Below, in pieces: positions 22,345 to 34,689 of a stretch of DNA of 64,000 nt (position 1 is the stretch's first letter; each line of letters opens with the position of its first letter). This DNA is from Hanleya hanleyi (lineage: Eukaryota; Mollusca; Polyplacophora; Lepidopleurida; Hanleyidae). The notes under the pieces are model-generated. The model ran no database searches. It was not told the DNA's origin and saw nothing but the letters and a program-made list of their open reading frames with translations. The stretch is taken from assembly GCA_036873755.1 (NCBI GenBank), contig JAVTVY010047843.1, positions 62,001-126,000 of the forward strand. The letters run 5' to 3'. The position numbers were made by a program, and so were the translations under genes.

Positions 22345-22689
22345 GGAACATGTTTTATATTAATTTCTGAACGTTATCATCTCAGAACATTCTAGATTTT
22401 GCAAACGTTGAATAGTTGTTTTTCATGGAATGCTTGCTATTTAAAACACCTGTAGCACAACTTCAATTTAACAGTGATTACATACATTGGACAGAATGGG
22501 AATTCTGTGTCTTAATTCCACAATTAAAATGATTACTTTGTTTCGTGAATAATTTAAAAATAGGTAATAAAATTGAGTTGAACAGGGAACACATGAGATT
22601 GATCTAATCAAAACCCATCGGCTTTCCCCAAGTGATCTAGACCCATATGTAGTGTGAATTGGGGAAGAGATAGTACTATGTGAAATGAT

Positions 22690-23680
22690 CAAATTGCAAT
22701 TTGCAGTGTATGGATGTATCAACAGATGTATGCAGTATAGAACTGAGCATGCTAAGTATTACAGTTCTGCAGATATACATGTAGTTGGCTAAATTCAAGC
22801 ATACAAGACAGAAATAGAAATTAATATATCTATAAAGGGGCATAATTCTGTAAAATATGGGCCGAGGTGAGCCACTTTCGATAGGTATCTGACTTAGCAC
22901 TAGATGAATAAGTGTTACAAATTTGGTGGTTGTGTCTCCAGCGGTTTTGCCTAAAACGCAGTAACGGTCGAATGTACACGGCGACGACAATACCCCGAGG
23001 CCAAAATGGCTGAGGAGTAAGAATACAAGTAGATAAATAAGTTTCCAAAATTTAACATCTGTACTGAACACGGATCTTCAGATATAACTTGTACATTCAA
23101 CTACAGATCACAGAATCCGAAAGGGGCATAACTCCATAAAATACGGGCCGAAACAACTATTTTTTTTTGTAGGTATTTAGACTACAACTGGATTAAAAAG
23201 TTTCCTAATAATTTGGTAGCTGTACCAAATACAATTATATATAACTGGTTACATTCAAGCATATATCACAAAATCAGAGAGAACTGCACCCGAAAAGGGG
23301 CATAACTCTGTAGAATAAGAACCGAGGCGAGTAATGTTTTGTTGGCTTCTAGAATACAACAATATAAATAAGTTTCAAAATATAGTAGCTATATCGTACG
23401 CAGTTCTGCAGATATCGGTGGTTACATTCAAGCATATAGGACAGAAATAGAGATTAATATATTTGTAAAGGGACATAACTCTGTAAAATATGGACCGAGG
23501 GGAGTCAATTTCGATAGGCGTCTGACTTAGCACTAGATAAATAAGTGTTTAAAATTTGGTGGTTGTGTCTCAAGCGGTTTTCCCTAAAATGCGGTAACGG
23601 ACGGACGTACGGGCGGAAGGACGGACGTACATGGCAACGACAATACCCCGAGGCCAAAATGGCCGAGGGGTAAAAATCAT
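22690..23680 (+). repeat. Degenerate tandem array, four units with 'aaaggggcataactctgta'
   Basis: The landmark block 'ggggcataactctgtaaaat' plus 'gggccgagg' occurs at about 22837, 23123, 23297 and 23469, giving spacings of about 286, 174 and 172 bp. The first and last units end in acggcgacgacaatacccc followed by gaggccaaaatgg (about 22978-23013 and 23633-23670). Overlapping minus-strand frames are a consequence of the repeat. No coding role is supported. Confidence 0.75.
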
Positions 23681-24399
23681 TCTAATCATCATTTATTTGT
23701 GCCAAATTTGAGAAAATCCTTTGAGCTGTTAACAAGGTATGAGTACATACATAACTAACAAAAAGGTATATGTGTACTACAAAGGTTATATTAAATTACC
23801 GCATGCTTCCTGCCACAGGAAAAATTATGCATGTACCGGTCTAGCAATGGGTCAGTTGTGCGCTTCCAGAGACAATTTCCGAAATCAACACAATATAGTA
23901 TATATTTGATGAAATGAAGTCTTGCTGCATTACGCCCAATCAAACTTTTAGACACACATACCTTTGAAACGTTTATATTTGTCTCCAAAACTGAACATCA
24001 TTTGGATAAAGTAACGTTCATATGGTGCACTAAATTACTCGCTGAGGCACCGGGTCTTAAATAAAAGACCGTTTTTGTGACTGGAAGGGTTTATACATCA
24101 TGAATTCCCGGAGTGAAGTTTCACAAAATGACCGTTTAAAGGATAAAATTCCATACGTTAATTTTTTTAAAAAGGCTCGAGTTATACTAAATTTGTTATT
24201 CACGTTTTTCTCGGCGTGTATGACAATATTAACTTTTCATACACCCTGGAGAAAACCGGAATAACTGGTAGCTAGTATATCCTTTAAGAGCCTGATCGCA
24301 TTAATTGTATCTAATTTTAAAATTTATCAACGAATAACTATATGCAGTGGATCCTTTTCAATATTTGGAAAGCAGAGGCTGCCATGGAGGTTTTTGCCT
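23681..24399. other. Unassigned AT-rich DNA
   Basis: Nothing recognisable on either strand. Confidence 0.5.
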
Positions 24400-25145
24400 G
24401 GCGTTCCTCGGCCAAAATTGGGATCTGGGTTATTGTCGTCATCATGCATATCCTCCCGTCCGTCTCCGTTTCTCGTTAACACCATGTATGAAGAACGCCT
24501 ATACATTGGAATACCAACTTAGATCACACGGCATATTATTACAGAGCAGAAGCCCGTGAGATTGACCCATTTCTTTCTGCGTCAAACTCAAACTCTGTCA
24601 AATTTTCACAAATTGATTATTACCACCATTTCTCAAAAATGGTAAGGCCTAGGTGCGGTGATCATGGGCTATCGCTAAAATTGAATTAGGGGCATTGTCA
24701 TCATGTGCGTATGTTCGTCCGTCTGTTTTTCATTACCACCATAGTTCAATAATGACTCTACCAAGGAACCCCAAACTTGGCTCACATGTTACCCTGGTCG
24801 CAGAATAGAAGTCCAGGGAAATCTTTCGGTTTAACCCATTTCTTCTGTGTCACCACGTCAAATTATATCAAATTTGTCACTAATTGGTTAATTTTACAAT
24901 CACTCAAAAGTGATGAGGCCAAGATTAACTGAACTTATATCAGACACACATCTGGTCATGGGCTGCTGCTAAAATTGGCTTGGGGATAGACATCATGTCC
25001 ATATATCCGCCCGTCTATTTTGTGTTACCACCTTATCTTATAAGAATGACTATGCCTCAACTTAGATTACCCATGTATGCATGGTGCTGCAGAACAGAAG
25101 CTGAGTGAAAATTACTTGTGACTCCAATTGATTGCTCCTTGACCA
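24400..25145 (+). repeat. Degenerate tandem array of about 300 bp units
   Basis: Three units share 'gctaaaattggattagggg', 'catcatg', 'cccgtccgtct' and 'ttaccaccat'. They start near 24408, 24662 and 24957. The array resembles the minisatellites at 22690 and 36590 in style, but not in sequence. Confidence 0.6.
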
Positions 25146-26228
25146 CAACCCCATAAGAATACACATAAGGCAGAGGGGTTCTCGGTGATCTGCATGGTTC
25201 TTTTTAATGTTGGCGCGATATTATACTCTCTGAGGGTACGCCAGCTCGTGCACAATATCTTGCCCGTATATCATATCAGATAAGTATTACAGCAGTCATG
25301 GGGATGAAAGGAGGTAATTTCATGTACTGACAGAAGAACAGACAGAGTAAATATATTACCTTTTTCTTAAACGAAAGAACTCTGTCTTAATTAACCCGTG
25401 CAGTAGCGTGTTTATATTTTCCAAAAGACTAATTTATAACCCTGTGTATGGGCGACGTAGATGTAGTAGGGGCACGGTGAGAATTTTGTCTTCGTCTTTT
25501 TGTAAAAAAACAGAAAATATGATTGATTATATTCCTTCCATTGCTTGCCACCTGTGCGTTTACAGGCATAATTGTGTTTGCACTGGAAAGTAATACTATT
25601 GTGTTCGTAAGACGATGCTAATCATGCGCACCTGCTTGTCAAAATAAACACAAAAATAAATCATCGCATTACAGCGTAGTGAGCTATTATAATGATGAAT
25701 GCAGGTATTCCACACAACGCCGAGCCTTCAAGACTAATACGGAATGTGTTATATTGTACAAAGCACTAAAAGTAAACATTTGATTAACTTGATTTGTGCA
25801 ATTCATACCCACCCGCTTTCATCACTTAGCTTGAGTTGGGAAGCTTTCATTTCGATATTTGAAAAGCAAGCGTCAGATTCGACATTCAATATTCAATCGT
25901 CGTCCATAAAAGTATTTACGCGTCAATACTCGAAAGACCTAGTTATGACAGTTAGCACCAATTTCAAATGTAACGAAATAAAAATAATAGAAACAGAAGA
26001 TGGTTTCCTACAACAGAGAAGCTGCAGTCCAATACATGTGAGCTACATAACGAGATTAGCATAAATCCCCAAATATATTGAGATTGATATTGTGGAAAAC
26101 CAAACCGAGATATGATACCAGGTATTATATAATTTAAACCAGATTTCCGCGGATAGTATCGTGTTAATACGCGCTATATATAGTGTGAATAAGAAAGTTT
26201 ATAGGCAACAACTAGTTAACTTTTGAAT
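25146..26228. other. Mostly unassigned; diverged repeat R at 25886-26010
   Basis: A block 'attcaatcgtcgtccata' through 'cgaaagacctag' and 'gatggtttcctacaa' is a diverged copy of dispersed repeat R (compare 40690-40830 and 54560-54700). It makes the open frame 25744-26064 unlikely to be a host gene. The rest is unrecognised. Confidence 0.5.
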
Positions 26229-26618
26229 GTCAACCTTTTGAGCCTATTTGCATAACTCCGATTAAATTATCATGGGTAAATTCAAGATGACGGTGATATT
26301 TTCGTCATTTTTTCGGAATTCCTACTTTTCTTCGAGGAAAATAAGACTATTATTATGTACCAATTTTCATGCAGTTTTTGCAAAGAAAACATAAAAAACT
26401 CGAAAAATCTGACCGAAAAATCGACCAAAAATGCCTGTTTAAAGATGAAGTCACTATGACGTCATCAAAACGCTCAACTTGGGTTTTTAGATTTTCCGAT
26501 AGAGCTTGGCCCAAGCGTATAGTTTGGCAAGCTTCAGGCCCCTAGCTTAAGGGGTAAGCACAATGACCCCCACCCTCCGGCCTGAACAGGTCCCAAGAAG
26601 CCCAGGCCAGATAGGATT
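26229..26618 (+). mobile_element. TTAA MITE, 5'-truncated copy
   Basis: It begins inside the element at 'ttttgagcctatttgcataa', keeps the CRE-like block (second octamer at 26457-26464), and ends CCCAGGCCAGATAGGATTA. The terminal GGGTTAA has decayed. Confidence 0.75.
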
Positions 26619-27322
26619 ACGCTGCTGGGTGCAATACTCAAAGAAATAACAGGCCAGATTATGACACGCGCATGTTGTGCCTTCAAGGCTCGAAGTAAAG
26701 GTATCTCCAAAGGTATCGACGATGTTCTTTAGATCGCAATAATTGCGGAAACGTTGACTTCCAGGAGTTTTGGTATATTTTTATTTGTGTTCGTCCCGCG
26801 GGACGTCAAGAGTTAACCCCCATTGAACAACACACAAAGGGACGTAAACTGATCCATTAGACGTGTCCTATCACCCAATTTCAGCTAGACGGTTCCACAC
26901 ATATGCACAAGGAAATTCGAAATCGTCGAACTGAGTGAATTTGTCAGTCGACAGCCATTCCAGTAGTTAGATTCGTACCTTTGGGTGATTGGATTGGAAC
27001 ACTGCAACACGAGAAATTTTCCGATCTGATATTAACTGTAAGATACTATAAGATAGAAGAAGATTCAACTGGGACCATCGGATTAGCTGATTTTCTATTT
27101 ATGACTTTCGGCGTCAATGACGAACTGGCCTACTCAAACAGTATTTCCTATTTTTTGCTGATATCTTTGAACATGATACCTGGGGGTATTTGGTGTGATT
27201 TTAGTGGTTTGTCAACCATCTAAGACACGAGGTTGTACTTGAAATTCTTAAGATTTTTTTACATAGTTATCGATAACGACATTACTCTTTGGTAAGATCT
27301 GGAGTACAGACTGCTAGGATTT
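26619..27322. other. Unassigned DNA
   Basis: The plus frame 26981-27223 (80 codons) has no recognisable domain. No repeats were seen until the duplicated block starting at 27323. Confidence 0.45.
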
Positions 27323-27394
27323 CAGTTTATTTCAGGGCCTCGCAGGGAAATAGGTAACTGCCACCCAAGCAATTTTATGTAGTCAACTTTTTAA

Positions 27395-28053
27395 CCCTAT
27401 CTGGCTTGGGCTATTTGGGACCTACCCAGGTCCCCTAAATAATTTTCTAACCCCTTGATCTAGTCAGCTGTAACATACTATGCCCTAGCTTGGGTCAAGC
27501 TGTCTCAGAAAATGTCAAAAAATCCAAATTGGCCGTTCTGATGACGTCACAGTGACGCCATTTAAAAAAATGCATTTGTTTTGGCCGATCTTTCGGTCAG
27601 TTTTCTATTTTTCTTTAGTTAAGTCATTTCTTCGCAAAAACTGCATGATAAATTAGTAAATAATAGTGTGCAGTTTATTTCAGGGCCTCACAGGGAAATA
27701 GGTAACTGCCACCCAGCAATTTTATGTAGTCAACTTGTTAACCCTATCTGGCTTGAGCTATAATAATATAATAGTTTGACGTGAAATAAAATAGTTTTTG
27801 CCCACTTTTCCTGACCGAAAAACAGAAATTTTGAAGAAAAATGACGAAAACATCACTTTTCTGGTACATCACACGGTCACCATTTTGAATTTACCCAGGA
27901 TCTTCTGCTAGAGGGTCATGTAAATAGACTCAAAATGACATCAATGTAATAAGCTACAAAGTCACGAAGTGTCAGCTCTCAAGTTTTTGTGGTTCCGGAG
28001 ATAGAATAGAAAGTTTGGTAGGGGACCATAATGGCTCCCCAGGCCTGGTAGGG
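27395..28053 (-). mobile_element. TTAA MITE, complete but internally rearranged
   Basis: In minus orientation the element runs from CCCTATCTGGCTTGGG (after TTAA at 27391-27394) to CCCAGGCCTGGTAGGG, followed by TTGA in place of TTAA. A 91 bp block at 27671-27761 sits in its interior. This block copies 27323-27414, that is, 70 bp of left flank plus the element's own first 20 bp. Confidence 0.8.
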
Positions 28054-30780
28054 TTGAGAAGAAATTATTGGGTAAAAAATCATTAATGGATAACGCAAGT
28101 TGATTAACAAACATCATGCACCATATCCCCAAAGAAAGATACCTATTTTTCGATTCGGAAATTCACATGAGCGTAATCGTGTCTCTCAGATGTTTCTCTT
28201 TATTTTAAGTTGCTCAGCGATGCCTTCAGCTTTTTGTAAATAATTTCCAATACAGCTAGTAAAAAATAGTTCTTCTATAAAAAAAATCTAAAAATCAATA
28301 TTCTTGTTCTTTACTTTGATTGCTAACAAAGAAATTTGACAGTCAAGCAGACATGTGATAACGCCATGCCGCCCTGGCTGCTGTCAGTGACCGAGTCTTT
28401 AATTAACACCAAGCCAAGCAAAATTAATGACATGACAAAACGCGTACAGAACAGATCAAACCGTTTCAATTATGATATAATTCAAATAACATAACGTCAA
28501 CAACTTTTCAACATGAAATACACTTACACGCATGTTTCGGAATAAATATACAGCGGTAGATTCGGAGATTTTGTGTACACCAGTTGGCATATCTGTATGG
28601 TCTCCAAATTTGTGCTATTTGAAGGATTAAATCCTGAAGGCGGATCGGGGATCGGGTTCGGGGCGGGGTTCATAACTTGGTAGTTCACCAAAATATATTG
28701 CAAACAATCTGACAATTCCATATACACTGGTGAAAAGAGGATACAAGAGTAGACAGCATTTATGTTGAGTCCACTTTAATCTAACAGTGTCGCCGCTGAC
28801 CTATTGAGTGGGCCCTGTGACAGATGATCAACGCGTTCATGCTGCTGCTGTCGAGCTCAGAATATTTTGGTACGAGAGGTATTAAGTAGGACGTCTTAAG
28901 GATTTAACGGTATTCACCAAACAGATTTGCCAAATGAGTTGGTTCAATGTGTGGGTAGCAATACATTTCTAGAGATAATCTTTTCTCAGCTTTCAACCAG
29001 GGAGCGTTTCAGAAGTGCGTGCAGGAGTTACGTATTATTTAGCGTTTGGGCAGCGTTTGCAATGTAGATAATGGAAGCACCTGTACATCAGAGTTGCATG
29101 TTGATTGGGTTTTTTTTCTTTAAATTCATTTTTGTAAAAACATCAACTATGTTAATCAGATTTCGGGTCTATTTCGGATAGAAAATTCTAACATGATGGA
29201 CATGCATAAAGCCAGTGTCGTCAGCTTCAAATACAATTGAAAACATGGACGATAGCGACCTCTATCATTCGTGCTCCCCCCGCCCCTCCCTTCATTAGAC
29301 CCTTCCGTCCCGTGTTCTCTTCTATCATCGGGAACTCCGGTAAACTTAGTAATTCATTGATGACGTCGCGTACTTTGTCAGGCAATCAATTGATTCGTTA
29401 TTGCTCTCTTCAAAGCAGAGGTCAAAGGGTCTGAAGCTGACGACAGAGTGTTATTATGCGTCAATCCGCACTTCAGGCAATCACAAGCGTGTGCGTCACA
29501 AGGCCAGTCCATATTTGGCGGTTTAAATGAGGGTCAGTTCACCTCATGAATATGTAATGAATAAGCTTTTGGTACAGGCTCTCCGCAATCAGCATGTGCG
29601 AATGACTGGTTGACAATGGTCTGTGTAGGTAGATGATGATGTTCGCAATGATGCCGGCATGAAGATATACCGAAACATGAAACTTGTCATACATTACACC
29701 TTGAAACAAACTCAATGAATTGAACTGAATTTTTATTCAACAATCAAATGAATATGTATATACAAAAAAATATGGTATCAATTATTACAAAATATGAGCG
29801 TACAATATAATCTACATGCAACGCAATAAAGTGATTGACGGGAATAAAACCCCAGGGGGCTTGTTCTATCCCTGTAAGACAAGTGGGTAACGTTTATATA
29901 TAAATATATAGTTTGCTGTTCTCAATGGCGAGTTCAGGATATGTTTTGTGGATAATTATAGATAAAATTTTGGGTTTCAAAAGTGAACTAATGCATACGA
30001 TGGGAACACAACGAGTATGCAATGTACTCGGTGAAACAAGTTCAATGCGTCAGCGGAGTCATTGTGGATTTTATATTTAAAGCACATGCAGATTTAAACA
30101 AATTTGGACCCTAGTCGATTCGATAAATAAAAGAGGTGTCATTAGGTTTGCCTTGGCATATGTTTTTCACAAGTTTTAAACATTCCAGGCGATGAGCCAT
30201 ATAATGTTTCTTGTTGATATGTTTAACCTTCCTTGAGCATATCGTGTCTGAATAAAGAATTGACAGTGTATGCTGGTATAAGAACCAGGAAAATCAAGAA
30301 TATCAGTGTTCTTACGGCCACTCACTTGAAAAATGTTCACCTAGATTCCCAGCTTTATATCGCGCCCTGGATTATACACGTTTGATATGAAGTATTCAAT
30401 TGGCGGGGTGTGTGAAATCATTCATTGATATGTGGTTTGTGTTGTAGCCATTTCACTTTATACCTGTTATGAGATTCCCTAGACATACTAAAAGAATCCT
30501 GAAAAATAAATAATTTACTGCTCAGTCCGCCTCATTAGATCAATATTATTCATGACAACCTTCTATCGTCATTGTATTTCGACTGATATACATGTTATAT
30601 CAATTGTGTATTCTTACCGAACAAACAAAATACAAGTATAATGTCTTTTAGGTGTCAAGTTATTATTGTAAACTTTGGTAGTTCAGGAGTTGTGAATGAT
30701 TGACCTCACGCTGTTACAATCATGTGGTCAGCTGACTTCGTGCATGAAAACCGAAATGGAAAACTTTCTCAGACATAGAC
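28054..30780. other. Unassigned, apparently low-repeat DNA
   Basis: This is the longest stretch without a recognised repeat. Short frames at 28524-28727 (minus, proline-rich NPAPNPIPDPPSG) and 29237-29434 (plus) are unsupported. A CCATATTTGGCGG motif at about 29510-29522 resembles an E2F site. It may be intron or intergenic DNA of a host gene lying elsewhere. Confidence 0.45.
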
Positions 30781-30978
30781 TATCACTTTCTGGACAGTAA
30801 TATTCCAGTGGGACCTGCATATGGCATATACATATCTCGCCTAGTAGCATTTGCTTAATCCTGTGTCAAAAGTAACGATTTTAATCAACGTCACAAATCA
30901 TTGTTGCCAAAACTTATAAAACAGGGCTACACCACCAAGCGCCTCCAATCAAAGTTTCTCAAATTTGGCGATACATAG
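30781..30978 (+). pseudogene. Reverse-transcriptase C-terminal fragment
   Basis: The plus frame reads FLDSNIPVGPAYGIYISRLV, one in-frame stop, then DFNQRHKSLLPKLIKQGY and LQSKFLKFGDT. The layout FLD-N-P--P-YGVYIS-L------C----DF--R---L---L--QGY is one I recognise from C-terminal regions of reverse-transcriptase polyproteins in many invertebrate genomes. The clade is uncertain. A minus-strand copy with an intact frame lies at 48788-49090, and a badly damaged one at 62940-63125. The fragment lacks all catalytic RT motifs. Confidence 0.6.
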
Positions 30979-33160
30979 TGTGGCGAAAATTCGCCAGTAA
31001 ATACGTTTAAGATCTATGTTTGGATAAAGCGCCCACATTCTTGAGCCTCGACTTCAGCGCCAAAACATAAACATTAGACCGTCGAGAGCCTCACGCATAC
31101 ATCGTCTGTGTGATGAAATTTGGCCTGTTGAAAACTTTACCCCCAGAGTCAGAAATCCGTGAGTTTCATCTCTTTCGCGTAATTTCATGCAAATTCCTAG
31201 CTATCTATGTTTGCACAATAGATTCAAGTTTACTATGGCGAAGTGCCCGCTCATAATACGTAGTAATTTAAGCGCTATAGATTTTAGAAGTTTATCAAAA
31301 TTCTTGACAACCTGATTTGCCGCCAGTTTTCACTGCCTGCATGTGTTGTTGTTGTCAAGTTATAGGATTTTCGATCAGAAACTATGTTTGTCGGACGAGT
31401 TAGCGTCTGAGACATTATAACTTGAAAATTGATAGTATTACGCTTACCATGCGGTTAGGAATCGTTCAGATAGCATCTCCATTCTTCCGTTTTATCGCAC
31501 GGAACACCGGTATGTTTTCGTAGCGAACACCCTGTTTGAGGATGGAGCGGGAACTTGGCGGGGAAGTTTGACAGTGTTTCCCGACCTCGTTTCATAAATT
31601 AGCGACGGACGAAGTTGAATTTAAACACACAATACAAACTTCAGATCTTTGGGTATATTTCTCACATAAGTTCAGTCAGAAACATGAAATAATTATATGG
31701 AAATTATTTAGTTATAAAATTGTATGGGGTATGGAAATATTTCCCCATTTCGTATTTCTCAGCCGTTCTGTGTACAATTGTGATTGACAGTAGCCAAAAC
31801 TTCGGCTCTCGGCCAATCAGATCGTCTCATTTCGTGTAGTATTTTAGGCTCCGAATGCTTTGTCAGAAATCTATAAATACAGCCGTTTTCGCACAGTACA
31901 CTCGGTGATGCTCTCAGAGCCGGACATACAAGTTCTCTCCCACAGCTAAAATAAAACCGCAGTTGCTATCGTACAAACAACCAAGTTGAAGGATAGCTGT
32001 TTATAGTATTCAACCTAAATAAATAGCAAGATTTCCCGCTAAATTAGCGCTGCAAGAAGAGCTGTACACCATCTAGAAATCCTGTTCTGCTTAACATGGC
32101 AATTCCCATTTGCTGAGCTTAACCTGGGAAATCCCATTTGCTGTGCGGAGCCAGGTTATTTCAATGCACTCTGCTGAGAGCGGCAGGAAGCCATACCGCG
32201 ACAGTTGAGCTGAACTTCTAAGGAAAACTTCGTTGAGCAAAAGTCATAAACAGTGAATAATCATGAAAGTTAGTTCTAGTAAGTAAGGAAAATAAACAGT
32301 TTTGGCACGCAAAGCGGTTATAGCAGAATTTAAGCCAGCACAACCAAATCTGCACAGGTCTCTCGAGTCGGCGGCAAGTTCAACCGTTTCTGCACAGCAA
32401 CATTGTATCCATAACCATTTCGGCACACAGCGTATTTGTATTGTACTCTGTGCAAGTTCTGCACACAGCGAACTGGGATCTCGTGTAGATCCATATCATT
32501 GGAAATACAACCATAACAACTAGTTCAGAGATGTCAGATTTATTTTCAACATGGTGCAAACATATATGCAAGGAATAGCATAGGCAATATATGAAACTGG
32601 TATACAGCAAAAGTTGTACATACTGAATAAACTGTTATACTGTTATTTGTTGAACTTGAAACCATTGTTGACGTTTTTATTGGTACATGTATTGGACTAT
32701 AGTCTGTTGCAAATATAACAGTAACTGGACTAGCAGATTTCGCACAAGCAAATTTGTACAACTATGACTAGATGAGAAAACAGTACTGAATTCTATATCA
32801 GAGAAGAAGTTGAAAGCAGTATTAGCAAGTCACTAGAACAGCCTGACAGCCGACAGTTAAGGTATTTGATGACACGACGAAAACGTACCCCCTTGGTAGC
32901 GGCATCCCCGAAGAGAGATTGGTTATATTTGTGTTCAAGTCTATTGAAGCAGAGGTTCAATAAGGTTTCCTACTGAAGAAAGAAGGCTGTACAGATTAGA
33001 AACCAGTGTAGAACAGTTCTCGCTCGAGTCTCACATAAGGAACGAGAGTTCATACAGGTCGTATCACCCTTAGTGGTACTGGTGGCAGCATATCTAGACA
33101 TTGAAAAATAAGTTTCCATACTAACACATGTAGTACTGGAAATTTCCGCTACAATATCGC
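30979..33160. other. Unassigned DNA around the promoter-like site
   Basis: Apart from 31813-31905, the stretch holds short local repeats: cccatttgctg twice at about 32106-32145, and ctgcacacagcga- and tctgcacag-type words at 32345-32475. Open frames on both strands at 32244-33194 are short and overlap each other. I considered a solo LTR and could not define its ends. Confidence 0.4.
31813..31905 (+). promoter_or_regulatory. Candidate RNA polymerase II core promoter
   Basis: A CCAAT box (GGCCAATCAG, core 31813-31817) lies about 58 bp upstream of TATAAATA at 31872-31879. A CACAGTACACTCGG segment lies 20-30 bp further on, where initiation would fall. Spacing is as expected for a TATA promoter. 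No coding region follows within 400 bp. It may be the U3/R part of an unrecognised LTR or the 5' end of a non-coding exon. Confidence 0.4.
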
Positions 33161-33620
33161 ATGCTGATAGCAAAAATACGAGCGTAGCGTGCAAGATCTA
33201 TGACGTTACGCTTCGTAACTTGTGTCTACCTCCGCTTAACCCGAGGCTAGGGCCGTATGAACCCATGTACTTCACGATCCTCATGGCGCTCATATGAACA
33301 GGCACAATCAAATCATGACTGAGATACATCAGTCTCTACATGACCACTTTACAACGAATATTATGGATTAAGAATACTGATCAGCGATACGGATCTGACA
33401 TTTTTGGAACATCATCATATCTTGCCGGCATCATTGAAAACTGTTGACCGCTTGTCTCTTGCAGGAACCTAGCCTATGTTTATGTATACTATGATTGTCT
33501 TTTTGAATTTGGTGCTAATACTGTTATATGGAATATGGAATGGGGCTTTGGATTATGGACGCGGATATTCTTTAATGGACGACGGCTGAATTATGATTGA
33601 CGGACCAGACGCTTGTAATA
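33161..33620 (-). repeat. Dispersed repeats R and H, inverted copy
   Basis: This is the reverse complement of the arrangement at 58636-59070. It runs from the 'acgagcgtagcgtgcaagat' block (33180) through the decayed hairpin region (about 33298-33323) to 'tggacgacggctgaattatg' (33577). Confidence 0.7.
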
Positions 33621-33639
33621 AGTAAAGGTAATATAACTG

Positions 33640-34650
33640 CGTACAGGTATAGGCCCATAACAATTGGCTGAAGGCAAAAGGGATAACGCAACTAATATTT
33701 CAGTTTTGCTGTGCCTGTACTCTGTAATTAGGACAGCGTCTACGTTCTTCCTATAACGACAATGATAATGGAGTCACAAAGAAGACTAGAGCAGGTGTAC
33801 ATGTAACACACTTTGTTTGTGTTCAGGGTTCGGAACCGTATAATGAAGTTTTCTGTATTGTTTTCATCCTCCATATGCAGATACCCCATACTGAACGAAA
33901 ACGTGCTTTATGAAACTGATATTTGAAGGTCTATAAAAGAGCCAACGAACAGAGTGAGATTGGTTCGTCCTGGAATGTCATTATATTCTGGCTCAAGCCG
34001 AGCTTATGAGGACTGAAAAAACGCGGTTACGGACATCTGAATTCGAAAGCAGATGGGATGAAATATACGACACATGTATATTGCCGGACGAATAGGTGTC
34101 TGATCTACTAATGATAACACGACTGGTCTTCGTTAGGGCAGACCCGTCCTCGGGGAGAGTACGACTTTGGTATACGGATCATGACTCGGGATGATTGTTT
34201 TTGACTTTACCAAGGCAGCTGTCGACGGGAGGTTTTTGTTACAGAACGTGTTGCTAGGATAGGAGTAAACAGATGGAGTTTGTTACCTTCTCAAGAGTAC
34301 GTTCGAACGCTTAGCTGTTAGTAAAAAAACATGATTGGACAGTGTATTAGATACAGAAACGGTTGAAACTGACATCAGTTATGCACTCCTTTAGCGAGAG
34401 CTTAAACCACCTAATCCCAGAGTCTCTTTCTCTCAAAGAACAGAAAATAACTTAGACTGATAAATGTCATTCTGGTTTATTTTGCTATGTGTCGTACTTA
34501 TCTTTCAGTGTTTGGGCATAGAAGTAATTTATCTTGTGAAACATCCATAACATCTTATGACATAGGATTGTCAAACGTCAGTTGCTATAAAACTGACCTC
34601 ATATAACCTCTAAAAACATTGTTCCCTACATGTCATGTCCAACTTCCTTC
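33640..34650 (+). repeat. Partial copy of the C/D repeat unit
   Basis: Blocks such as 'cactttgtttgtgttc' (33810), 'gagagcttaaaccacctaat' (34394), 'gtttattttgctatg' (34475) and 'aggattgtcaaacgtcagtt' (34564) align in order with 44630-45065 and 57455-58090. Confidence 0.6.
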
Positions 34651-34689
34651 AGATCTTGTTATCTACATGCAGCCGTCCTCCATAAAGAA

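Noticed and set aside
22676..23071. 131-codon minus-strand frame with hydrophobic stretches
   Set aside because: It lies across a degenerate tandem array; other units of the array are not open in the same way.
31345..32520. Solo LTR starting TGTTGTTG and ending AACA around the TATA box
   Set aside because: No target duplication, no primer-binding site and no second copy were found.
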